Shown here piece by piece: positions 21,441 through 31,672 of a stretch of DNA of 64,000 nucleotides. Positions within the stretch are counted from its first letter, which is position 1. Each line of letters begins with the position of its first letter. The translations under genes were made by a program, and so were the position numbers. The notes beneath the pieces were generated by a model. That model saw only the letters and a program-made list of their open reading frames with translations, had not been told where the DNA came from and searched no databases. This DNA is from Lepas anatifera (lineage: Eukaryota; Arthropoda; Thecostraca; Lepadidae). The stretch spans positions 186,001-250,000 of the forward strand of contig JAOTON010000948.1 in NCBI GenBank assembly GCA_034440635.1. The letters are read 5' to 3'.

Positions 21441-22388
21441 ATTACATATTGGGGGGGCAGCTGACGAGAGGGGGCAGCAGGCCGGTGGAGGGGGCGGCAT
21501 TTTGCCTCAGGGGGCGCACTTGTTCACCCAAAGTGCGGCCAATTTTCGCATCGGGGGGAAGCGGTGAATTGTTTACTCCCTAGACCTATAGTTAATTGTT
21601 TTACGGGGTGGCGTGTTGGGTGCAGGGGCAGCCAAGTCAGTGTAGAGGGGAGGCATGTTGGGTCCAGAGGCGGCAGTCAGCGTAGCACTGCCTCTAAAAG
21701 TCAGATGAAGTCTCATCCTCCCCCTCGATAGGCGCCTTCGGCGCCCCACATGGATAGGGCAGGCACTTTGTAGCCAAAGCGTTGGGGGGGAAACCCGCTG
21801 CTCCCCCTGGTTGCGCACCCGCCCCCTGGTCAGGATGGCGCCCTTCCCCCACCCGGCAAGGTGCCCCGCCCCTGATCGGCAATCCTGGATAAACCTATGC
21901 ACAGTTCCACGACAGCCCTTGACAATTTAATCCTCCATCATAAAAAATTCAGAAGAGCATGACCCCGTTTGACCCTTTGACGAAAAAAATTAGAAAATGG
22001 CCCCTTCCCCGCGGCGGAGGACAGTCACCTAGTGGGTGGATGCAGAAGGAAATATTCAAGGCCTGGTTCGATCAGTTTGTTCATCTTGTCCATCTTTCCC
22101 CATGGGGTGACCATGTTACCCCACTAGGTGGGGCGAAATGGAATTTAGCTACTTTTTTCTAAACTTTACGCAAATTTTTATATGATAATTACAGACACAT
22201 AGCTGCTTGCACAGTGGTAGGTAAATGTTTGAAGTATCTTTACAGCGAAAATAGGAACGAAACAAAATCATTAAGTCATCAAAAACTGACATCGTTACGG
22301 TGTCCATGACCCCCACTTTCCCCTATTAGCTGAGCTGTGATTCATGTAACATGGTTTTTAACACCGTAATTATCTGTCCAAAAGACTG

Positions 22389-22793
22389 CTAACATTCACT
22401 GAAGCATAAAATACTACATACGCATTGCTGCATTGTGGCATTTTCCTTTTTAGGGGACGGCATTTTTACGGAAGGTGTAGGCACCGACAGTTGTAGGCTC
22501 TCTGAGACGTGTTCTTTCGAAGCGACACAGGTATCATTTGTTCTATTCTTGAGATGAGTTTTTTCGGCCGATTTCAACAGTTTTTGGCACCAAGAACAGA
22601 TACCTCCAGGTAGGCATGTGTCCTCTGCCGAATACTGAGCTCTGCCTGGTATCTGTTTTAGTTTCTCCAATAGTGCGGGTGAAAGATAATCCGAGGATTT
22701 GTTAAGGAAAATAATGCAAATAATGTTTCTTGCCTGTTCGTGCGTAGGAGCGACGTGGGGCATTGCTACACTCCCCCAGCTGTGACCTGACAT
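22389..22793 (-). other. Unrecognised open frame of 134 residues
   Basis: The minus-strand frame has a fairly balanced composition and several cysteines (CLPGGICSWCQK is suggestive of a zinc-binding knuckle). I do not recognise it, it has no clear start context or splice sites, and it could be chance or a decayed transposon gene. Confidence 0.18.
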
Positions 22794-22995
22794 GATTGCA
22801 CTGAGATTGGCCAGAACCCCGCATCACCTGTGACCGGTCGCGGCCCGTGGCCGGTACAGGGTCTGACAAATCCAGACCACCGCTCAGCGCCGACCTGAGA
22901 GGATTTTTACAATTGCATAGCATAAATATTGATTATTTGGGATGCATGCTATGCTAACGCAACATCCTCATATTATTTTGGTTTAAATGTTCAAA

Positions 22996-23076
22996 GTGTG
23001 TGTGCGATTGTGTGTGTGTGTGTGTGCGTTTTTTTACCGGTACCTAATCCTTATCCTTATCCTTACTCTACCTGGA
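22996..23076. repeat. (GT)n microsatellite followed by (CCTTAT)n
   Basis: 22996-23029 is a GT-rich run with two interruptions. About 20 bases later CCTTAT is repeated three times with an imperfect fourth. Confidence 0.85.
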
Positions 23077-24112
23077 GGCTGTGAGCGCATGCGCCTGTGG
23101 GTGCAGCGACCCCTCCAGGTAGAATCCCATCCTCTTTATCCTCACCTTTCCTCATCCTTACCATCTCCTTCCATAGTTTATAATCACTTCATGCTCATTG
23201 CGACAACAGTTTAAAAGCCACCTCATTTGTGTGGAAGTGTGAGTAATACATGAAGGAATTTGAAAATTCTGAATAGATAATGTTTGGAAAATTATCGTTG
23301 CTAAGCCATTAGCACCGCACGATGATACATTTGACGTATTTTGAAGGAGAGTTATACGGGAAGGACATTTTCCACGAGTTGATGGACACTTCAGTAAGGG
23401 CTAACCTCCAGCGCCGAGAGGCCGACTCTGCGCCTTGCGCGCGATATCCGTGCTTCGAATCATTGAAAGGGTGAATAATCAAAATCCAAATGCAATGCAT
23501 GGATTTAAGATCTGCTATTTTCTCCCAGATTATTAAGCTTTCATTTGGTATCCAACAGCACTATGTCAGTGCTGAGGAGCTTAGAGACATTCTTGTGTCT
23601 TTGAACAATACAAAATCCAAAATTTCTAAAAAACCTCACGGAGAATATACAACTTTGCATATATTTGGACTCTGCACGCTCTCAGCTTTCCAATGATGTA
23701 ATTTTTATTCATTGGGGCACATATTGCCTTCCAACGAACCCTGGGGTACATGTATACCCGTGTATATGCATGTAAGTATCTGTATATTCATGAAGCATTC
23801 ATACGGGTTGAAAAAAAACTAAAAAAGCAATCAAACATGGTTAGCGTTGTTAATTCAGTTTCACTGGTTTTGCACTGGCGAGTCAAATTACACCCCACAT
23901 GAATATGTTGTGAACATTCCAGCGTTGACCCCATCCTGGAGTCGGGCAGACATGTTATAGACCTAAAATCTTATTCTATATTTTACCTAAAAAAGCTCAA
24001 TGACCTTTCAACTAGTTCCGTTGGGAGCTGCTTTACGGTCATATCCATCGCAGGACAAACATCAAACTAGAAGTTTTACTTTATAAGGCTAAAGGATCAA
24101 GGTTATATATAT
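23077..24112. other. No supported gene
   Basis: AT-rich sequence with short open frames only. Nothing recognisable on either strand. Confidence 0.4.
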
Positions 24113-24636
24113 TTAACATGCGCATTGACGGGGGTCTGAGCCACCTTCGCTTTGACGGGGGGTGGCGGGCATCCAGCCCCCTAAGATCTCGACAACCACG
24201 GAAGGTAGTGGAAAATGGCAAACGGCATTGGGTAGCCCATCCACTTCTCCATCGAAAATGTTGGCCCATTTTTTCAGGTCACATTTAAGTTCACTAGAGT
24301 TCAAAACACGCCGCCATAGGGATTACATGTAAATTAAGTTTTTGCTGATTACATCTGAACAAGTAAAGCAAAACAACTTAAACTGTACGAATCCTCGCAG
24401 CAAGCCGAATTGAATGATATATAGTATGACCTTGCTAGGTCAAATCAAGGATTTGACCTGACCTGAAGTCCGGTCAAGGTCAAATTCGATAAAATGCATA
24501 TCATTAGAACCTCAGAGACAATAAAGATCTAATGCAGCTTAAATAAGCACTCTATCACCATCCGTTACTAAGTTATTCACTTAAAACCAATTTTCCAATG
24601 TATTTCCAAGCGAGAGGCCATGGCTGGTACCTGACC

Positions 24637-25681
24637 TTAACACGCGCATTGACGGGGGGCGGGTACCCGCCCTCCTCGGGTTTTTCGGAAATAGTAGAAA
24701 AACGGCGGCGCGTAGCGCCGCCGTACTTGGCATACCTTTTCCCTCATCATTTTTACAACTTCTGTGAAAATTTTAAGGTTAGGTCATCCAAGGTCAGGTC
24801 ACCAGTACAGGTCAAGTGACCCAACCTCAAAAAAGTTTAAGATAGCATAAGTTAGAGCAGGGTGAACTAATCCGATTGAAACTCATATCACATAATGGCC
24901 CCACCGAGTTCTCGAAAATATTTTACGGTATTTTGATAGCGATGACCTAAGGTCTGGTACGAGGCATGACCTCTCCATTGGAAATACATGGAAAAATGTT
25001 TTTTACGGAATAACTCAGTAACGGATGGTGATAGAGCATTTATTTTAGCTGCATTAGACTCGCCTGGGCTTTGCAGTTCTAATGATATGCATTTTATATA
25101 ATTTGACCCTGACCTGACCTCAGGTTAAGTCAAATCCTTTATTTGACCTAGCAAGGTCAAATTATATATAATTCGATTCGGCTTGCTGAAAGGATTCATA
25201 TAGTTTCAGTCGTTTTGCTCTATCTTTACTTGTTCAGATGAAATGGCCGAAAAACTGAATTTACATGTTATCCCTATGACGGCATGTTTTGACCTTTCGT
25301 GACCTTAAATGTGACCTGACAAAAAAATGGTACAAATGTTTTCGATGGAGAAGTAGATGGGCAGCTCAACGTCGTTTACCATTTTTCGCTACCTACCGTG
25401 GTTCTCGAGATCTTAGCGGGGGCGGGTACCCGCCTCCCCCGTCAATGCGAAGGTGGCTCAGACCCCCTAATAATTATTGGGGCTTATCGACGCACCAACT
25501 GCCAGGGTCATATGGCGTCGCCAACTCTTTCCCTGTTGGAAGGGTTTCTCGGGAGCCAGCTTGCTCCTTGTTCAGGGAAGCCGCCGGGCCTTGAACCCGG
25601 GTCGGCTGCGTGGAAGCCAGCTACGCTGACCACTCCACTACCGCGCCCCCTGGCTCAGACCCCCGTCAATGCGCGTGTTAA
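24637..25681 (+). mobile_element. Family A TTAA element, complete, with SINE inside
   Basis: TTAA-bounded (24637-24640 and 25678-25681) with both termini. It contains the GTA-loop GC hairpin at about 24702 and the TGACCTGACCT palindrome region at about 25110. Without the 183-bp SINE and its duplicated target it is about 848 bp, the same as the copy at 7166. Confidence 0.9.
25468..25650 (-). mobile_element. tRNA-derived SINE with 14-bp target-site duplication
   Basis: It is flanked by TGGCTCAGACCCCC at 25454-25467 and again at 25651-25664. On the minus strand: A-box-like GTAGTGGAGTGGTCAGCGTA, B-box GGGTTCAAGGCCCGG-like, then the shared tail GACGCCATATGACCCTGGCA and an AATAATTATT end. It sits in the right arm of the family A element. 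Confidence 0.92.
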
Positions 25682-25705
25682 GTCATTGATATCAAAAATA
25701 CCGGG

Positions 25706-26496
25706 ACTTGTTCGCCGACGGTCGGCGACGGTCGGCGACCGTCTGGTTAGGACACCGAGTTACTACTAGGGAGGAACTGCCAATCAAAAACCCTATACCC
25801 GGTTGAAGAAAATTGAAGCTGCAATCTGGCTCTTATTAAGTAAAAATATCATCTTCAGGCGCTCGTGCACTTAATAGACGTCATTCCCAGCGGACAAATT
25901 CATCAAATTTTCAGTAGAAGTCTTAAAAAATACCGCACTTAATTCAAAAATTATTCCGATGTATTGTGTCCTTTTTACTTTTTCCTTTAAAAAATACCCA
26001 TTCCATTTACGCGGCCATGATCACTATCGCACCTGCCCCGTCAGACGCATGTTAACACTTCGTCGTCCTTCATCGTCTCCATCGTATGTTTGTGGGATGA
26101 ATATTTCTTAGATCATTTTTGAAAATTTCGGTAGGTGAGGAGGGGGTCATATGATAGTTTTCTTGGGTCAAACTGTATCTTGCAAAATATCCCTATGATA
26201 TGTATGAAGCGAGTTTTATTTAATAGCTTATTTATTTTTTATTTTCTTATATCTATTATATTCTTTTCGGTTTGACGAAAAACATATACTAACTGTAAAC
26301 GTGAAACAAAGTCAAAATTTTCAGCATGCCCCCACTACGGGATTAGTTATTACTGGTCACGGGGCAAGTTGTAGTGCACGAATATTGTCTTATAAAACTG
26401 ATCAAAAACATGTACTAAACGTCAGAAATATTTTGTAGCGGGACAACGTCAGTGGTACTGGTTGGTGTTGGTCTTCGGTTGTACTAGCCCACCTTG
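25706..26496. other. No supported gene
   Basis: Starts with a short CGACGGTCGGCGACGGTCGG tandem (about 25715-25741). The rest is AT-rich without coding evidence. Confidence 0.4.
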
Positions 26497-27205
26497 TGTC
26501 CCCTTTTCTCGTGTTGTGTTTTGGTTCTCCTCTTCTCGGAGTACGGTGTCGTTTTACTCTGTCTAGTGGTCTGCTTTACCATCGTGGGCCAAACAATTTT
26601 ATGTTCACTAATCGGTGTTATATTGAAATGAAATTAGATTGTTTATTTAAATTCATACCCATGCTGTCTGTATGAAGACAAAATAGCACACACCAGGAAA
26701 ATCGTGCTAGGCCAAAACGACGCACATCCATTCTGGGCCTGAATCCAAGTTCTTAAGTCACTGTCAGTCTTCGGTGGTCGCCAGACCACAGGAGATGCGT
26801 CCGCCCGGGCAGTCGAGTCATAAATCTTCGCCCAGGGGTGGAAATTTGTGGCTTTGTTCAGGCAAACAGATGATGGATTGATGACGGTCCAGCTACCACA
26901 TGGTCGTACACCAGTACGTACACAGTACTTTTTCCCCGACATAGTACTTGTACCATGGTACCATGACGTACCGTGGCACGCCTGCCTGGGATGACCTCCT
27001 AATTACATACCCGTGGCGATAGATTGTAAATTGCAAGGGCAACTAATATCGACGTATTTATGCTGGTCACGGCCCACTGATATTGGAAGTGACTCACAAT
27101 GACAGGAATGTCATCTAAAAGAAAGAACCCTGAGCAGGCACAACACTGGCGAGCCGACCAAAAGTGAAGCAGAACTGCAGATGTAAACTGGGGGAGCAAT
27201 CGTTA
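26497..27205. repeat. Duplicated segment, copy 2 (empty site)
   Basis: Aligns with 19729-21440 minus the B element. The single TTAA at 26753-26756 is the unoccupied target. A 99-residue minus-strand frame (26643-26942) crosses the site; I do not recognise it. Confidence 0.88.
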
Positions 27206-27644
27206 CAATTTATTTCTTATAATGTGACCAAGCGGCGCAAAATCACAGGCGTAACTTCAAAATTTTTCAGCATTAGTACATGGTTCACATAAATCATTAA
27301 TCAATTAAATTCAATTAAGTCAATTTATAATTATCAAATTAATTTTTGGCATCGGGGATTCTCAATTTGTTCTTTGCACCGAATTGTTACGCCAATCTTT
27401 GGGTTGCGACTGTCGACAACCCTTGGTTTATTTTGCACGCGTGCTGAAGGTATTCTGCCAGTTGAGGCTCCATCCAGGGGCGCAGCTAGGCGGGGGGGCC
27501 TTAGCGATAAAACTGTTGTTTGACAGTTTGGTGCCTTTTTTGGTCAGCTAGGGCATTCTGTCGCCTTTCCAAGCACCCGGGAAGAGTATGGGCACGTAAT
27601 CTGTTTCCAGCTATTGCCTCATCGTCGCTCATAATCGTACGGGC
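27206..27644. other. No gene; transposon-end-like word at 27474
   Basis: AT-rich. CCAGGGGCGCAGCTAGG at 27475-27491 resembles the end of many hAT-type elements, but no partner end is seen. Confidence 0.35.
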
Positions 27645-28625
27645 GAAGCTAATCTGGTGCCCCTTGAGCTCATTTGGTGCCCACTGAGTTGGTCTTGGCC
27701 CCTTGAGCTGATCATGTGCTCTCTAAGCTAATCTGGTGCCCCCTGAGTCAATCTGGTGCCCACTGAGCAAATTATTGTGTCTCTTGAATCTATATTATGC
27801 TCTGTGAGCTAGTCTGATGCCTCCGAGCTAGCCTGGTGCCCTATTAACTGTTTTAGTGCCCTTTGAGCTGATCTGGCCCCCTGGACTGATCTCATGTCTC
27901 CCGGAGTTGATCTACTGTCCCCTGAGCCAATATGGTGCCTCTTGAGCTGGTCGGGTGCCTCCTGAGCTGGTTATTGATGTCTCCTTAGGTGATCTGGTGC
28001 ACCCTGAGCTGATCTAGACCCCCGCTCTGGTCTCTGATTGATCTGGTGCCCCTAAGCAGATATATTCCTCCCAGAGCTCAACTAATGCCCCTTGATTGAT
28101 CTGGTGCCTCATGAATCATCATTTTGCCTCCTCAACCCCTCAAATGCCCTCTAAGTTAGTGTGGTGGCCCCTGAGCTAATATGGTGCCCTTTAAGCTGAC
28201 CTGGGCCTCCTGGGCTGATTACGTGATTTCCTGAGCCGCTCTAAAACCCTGAACTGAGCTGGGCCCACTGAGGCTGATAAGGGCCCCAGAGCTGATCTGG
28301 GTCCCGAGCTGGTTTGGGACCACTGATCTGATTCCTTGTCCTTGGTCCCCGAAGCTGATGTGGTGCTCTTTGGGCCGATCTGGTGTCCTATTGGCCGACC
28401 TGGTGTCCCCTGGGCAGCTTGGGGCTCCTAGACTGAATGGGTCCCGGCCTGGTTGGGGATCCCTGAGCTGATTTAGTGCCCCTGACTTGATCTTGCCCCT
28501 TGGCCTGACTCGAGGCCCCTGAACTGATCTGGGGCCAAAGAGCGGATCTGGGTTCTGGGAGTGCCCTGAGCTGGTATGGGCCCTGAGGGTATCCTGAGCT
28601 GGTCTGAGCGCTGAGCTTGTGAGAG
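27645..28625. repeat. Degenerate 20-bp minisatellite (CTGGTGCCCCCTGAGCTGAT)
   Basis: About 1 kb of diverged 20-base units around CTGGTGCCCCCTGAGCTGAT. The period is clearest at 27650-27780 (units of 19-20 bases). It becomes GC-rich and irregular towards 28620. No gene. Confidence 0.88.
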
Positions 28626-28629
28626 CCCT

Positions 28630-28695
28630 TTAACCCTCGCCCCGTGGGGGGTGTTTGAACACCCCTCGGGTTTTTCCAGCGGTACGAATTTGAGA
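28630..28695 (+). mobile_element. Family C TTAA element, left-end fragment
   Basis: TTAACCCTCGCCCCGTGGGG is followed by the palindromic GGGGTGTTTGAACACCCC and CTCGGGTTTTTCCAGCG. It ends after about 65 bp. Confidence 0.7.
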
Positions 28696-29161
28696 GAATT
28701 TAGAATTTGGAGGTGAGGGTGAGTAACGTCAATCTCTCGAAGCAATGGGTAGGTTATTTCAAGTAATGGGTCGCAAGATGTTTTTGAACATGCGAGTGAA
28801 TGGTTTTAGCAACGACAGAGGTCGAGCCAAAGGTGTTAATTTAGAATATTGAACTCATGGAGTGCGTGAAGAAGACCGCATGCCACCGCCAAAGCTGGGG
28901 ACCTTGAAATTTATAATTTAGAATGTATTATTTTGTTGCAAGTTAAGCGAGTGGCAGCTTTGCTTACGTTACTTAAGTTCCTCCATTTAAGCAAGAACGT
29001 TCGGTCATCTAGAAACTGCCGCTGAACACCTGGCCAGGGTGACGCGGGCTCTTTACTGTGCAACCAAGAGGTGAGGTTACAGCGCCCCTCTCCGGCTGGG
29101 CAGCCGCCGCAAAGAGGAAAAGATAAGTATAAGAAAACAGATGGATTGTTAGTGAGAGTAG
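28696..29161. other. No supported gene
   Basis: No coding or repeat evidence. The GC content changes in the second half, but the open frames are shadows without domains. Confidence 0.35.
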
Positions 29162-29497
29162 CCCTCGCTCCGGTGGGGGTTGAACACCCCCCTCGGGTTT
29201 TTCCAGCGTCACGAAACAACGGCGGCGCGAAGCGCAGCTGTACTTGGTCCACCTTATCCTTGATCAATTTAGAAACTTTCTACAAAATTTTAAGGTTGGG
29301 TTATCTCAGGTCAGGTCACCAGTGCAGGTCAAGTGACCTTACATTAAAAAATGTTTAAGGTGGCATAAGTAATTCAAACTTATACTACATAATGCACGCA
29401 CCGAGTACTACAACATAAATTGCGGGATTTTAATATCGATGACCTAAGGTCAGGTACGAATCATGACCTCTCAATCGGAAATGCATTGGGAAAACAG
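29162..29497 (+). mobile_element. Family C element, 5' part
   Basis: CCCTCGCTCCGGTGGGGGTT and the GTTGAACACCCC palindrome are followed by CTCGGGTTTTTCCAGCG. Then come AACGGCGGCGCGAAGCGC and a family A-like body (TACTTGG, GGTTATCTCAGGTCAGGTCA, TGACCTAAGGTCAGGTACGA). It shows that C and A share one backbone with different termini. Confidence 0.78.
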
Positions 29498-29699
29498 GAA
29501 TGGGGCAATGACACTTCTAAGCCTATCCACTTCTAAGCCAGGGCAGGCCAGAGTCTGTGGCACTTCTACGCCTATCATGTTCTAGTTCTAACCTAGCATA
29601 GCCTATTTTAACCAAGTTTTAAGCACCAATTAGTAAAATTTTGCAGGGGGATGTCTATGGCATAAATGTTTGGTATAAGAGGCGGGGCTGCTATCAGTT

Positions 29700-30000
29700 T
29701 TGAGCTATAGTGTATGCCTGTCATCATTGATTTTTTTAAAGATAAGCTGCTCTAGCCTAACATCCTTCATAAAGGTGAAGAGTTTGTCAAGCAGCCCGAG
29801 CTGATCATTGCCGAGTAGGTTTTTGGGACATTTCATCAGTACGTGATAGGGGTTTTCCATGGCGTCACAGGTACCTGCACGCTCGTAGAATTTCATTTGG
29901 AGTGTCCATTCCTAAGTCTGGTGAGGATAACCTCGCCCCGACGACTGTGTTGGTTTGAGCTGGGCCAGTAGCCGATTACTTAAGTTAAGTTACCTAGACC
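29700..30000 (-). pseudogene. LINE C-terminal fragment (zinc-knuckle region)
   Basis: Read on the minus strand: GEVILTRLRNGHSK, a stop, then NFYERAGTCDAMENPYHVLMKC. RLR-G-H followed by C...H....C is the arrangement found after the RNase H domain of several LINE ORF2 proteins. Only the tail is recognisable and it has an in-frame stop. 30001-30290 may hold more upstream, decayed sequence. Confidence 0.45.
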
Positions 30001-31304
30001 TGTTAAGTTACTTAAGTTAAGGCTTATGTACAACAAATGGTCGCTGTGGTTGGTTATCCGATTATTTTGGATTTGCTTCCGGATGTGATTCTGGTGGAGA
30101 GCTTTGTTATCACCTCTAGGCCGCTTGAGAGGTGCTCTCTCTGAGCTCTAGGGACTTTTGTCAGAGCCGCATGACGAAATCCATGGAGCGAAGCGGATTG
30201 AGATTTCTCAAGAGGCTCTATTCTGGCCGCTTGGCGGTTCTGACAGTTGATGCAAGGTCTCTGCAATTGTGTAGGGTGATAGTCCTTTTACGCTAGACGC
30301 CCAAACTAAGGCCCCCGAATCTAAATTAAGAATAGTTTTTGAGAAATTGTTGAACAAATGTTTTCAATTTTGCATTTTTCTCATTTTTATTTCTTAAGTG
30401 ACGAACTTGAAATTTTTATCCTTTTGAATAAGCAACAGGTGCCACCTAAGAAAAAATTTCGAACTGGTCCGACAATACTTATTACGCGAAAATGCAGTAT
30501 TTCTGGTACAAGCAAAAAAGCTATTGAAATTTGACGACCGACTTATAAGCTCGAAATGTCAGAAGGCATGCTTCACTTAGTTTAAAGACAGACACCTGGA
30601 GGCAGCTAGGTCAATTTTATTGTGCTTAGGCATAGTCTCCAGTGGAAAACGTAAAATTCTTACCTAGTTTTTGCCATTCTGCCGGAGGACTGCATTTTTG
30701 CACATTTCATTCAAATCTTAATAATTGCGATCTAATGCGCCGATTTGACTTTTCATTTCAGATAATGAAAGAACATTGCTTACGCCTGATAATATTTGGA
30801 GATGGATATCGTGATATTGAAATTCATTGTCTTATATGTATAAATATAATTTTAGAAGAAAACCTTTTATTTGTAGCTTCTCGGTTCCGAGCACATGCCA
30901 CTCACAAGCTCAGAATAGACATGGCTGAATAGGAAAATAGATTGCAGTAATTTCATTCATGTACACTACCCACTTATCTCCAACGGCTTTCGAGTAAATC
31001 GTCCGAAAGGGTATTTCAAGGAGCTAAATTCCTCGGAACATGTTTGCTTCTCACCATGGTTTCAAGTTCTTAAAATGAATGGAAGTGCATGAAGTTTGGC
31101 ATGAAGCTAGCTTAGGGCCCTGGGTTGCCGATACAAGTAATTCTAGGCCAATATAATGTTTAGTTAGTCTTCTAGGAACAACTTTATACCATGCATTTTC
31201 TGTACGAACACAGCACTCGGTGCCACGATCAGGGCATCGTTTTGGTTGAGCGATACCGGCCAGTGACCTCCTGACGGGTCACAGGTGTAGGGCTAGTGGG
31301 AGTT
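30001..31304. other. No supported gene
   Basis: AT-rich unique sequence; the open frame at 30642-30932 has no recognisable features. Confidence 0.35.
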
Positions 31305-31395
31305 GGAAGATCATGGCGCAGTGGTCTGGTGGTTAGAGGCACTGACTCGTGATTAGGGGTTCCCGGTTCGAATCCGGTATTGAGCGTGAGCTATT
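31305..31395 (+). repeat. tRNA-like SINE head
   Basis: GCGCAGTGGTCTGGTGGTTAG fits an A-box region and CCGGTTCGAATCCGG is a perfect B-box. The stems do not pair as a full tRNA, and the sequence runs into AT-rich DNA, so I call it a SINE head. Confidence 0.55.
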
Positions 31396-31589
31396 TATTA
31401 GTTATTTCAAAGAAAAGAATGACAACACCGACCTACAGGCTTATGAAGAGATACATTGAAAACGAGAGATGGTTTGATTTCAGCACATTGTCATGCGGCT
31501 CTCCTGCGCCGGTGGGGCGTTAGCCCAGGTCGCAGACCGGGGTATCCTGTTTGTCAGGATTATTTGACTTTATTAAGTCACCACTCGTT

Positions 31590-31672
31590 CTCTAAACATG
31601 GAGCAAGCTGGCTCCCGAGAAACCCTTCCAACAGGGAAGGAGTTGGAGACGCCATATGACCCTAGCACAGGG
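31590..31672 (+). mobile_element. SINE tail fragment (shared-tail family)
   Basis: Contains GCTGGCTCCCGAGAAACCC, TTCCAACAGGGAAGGAGTTG and GACGCCATATGACCCTAGCA. The head is missing; whether the head at 31305 once belonged to it is unclear. Confidence 0.75.

Larger units (their letters stand above)
18871..22323. mobile_element. Composite flanked by ~26-bp inverted repeats (GGAAAGTGGGGGTCATGGAC)
   Basis: The left end GGAAAGTGGGGGGTCATGG and ACACCGT at 18872-18897 is inverted at 22298-22323 (ACGGTGTCCATGACCCCC then ACTTTCC). Just inside both ends are related GGGGTAA/ACGGACACC and GTGGGGCGAAATGG words. Inside are the duplicated segment (copy 1) and a complete family B element. I see no transposase. 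A clear target-site duplication is not visible. Confidence 0.6.
24113..25705 (-). mobile_element. Family A element, reverse, split by a forward A copy
   Basis: It starts with the terminus TTAACATGCGCATTGACGGG and runs in reverse to GGCTGGTACCTGACC at 24636. After the inner element it resumes at 25682 with GTCATTGATATCAAAAATAC, which is the next stretch of A in reverse (complement of GTATTTTTGATATCGATGAC). The rest of this copy beyond about 25705 is lost. Confidence 0.82.

Noticed and set aside
31305..31395. Possible intact tRNA gene with perfect B-box
   Set aside because: The acceptor and D stems do not pair well and there is no terminator at the right distance; SINE head is more likely.
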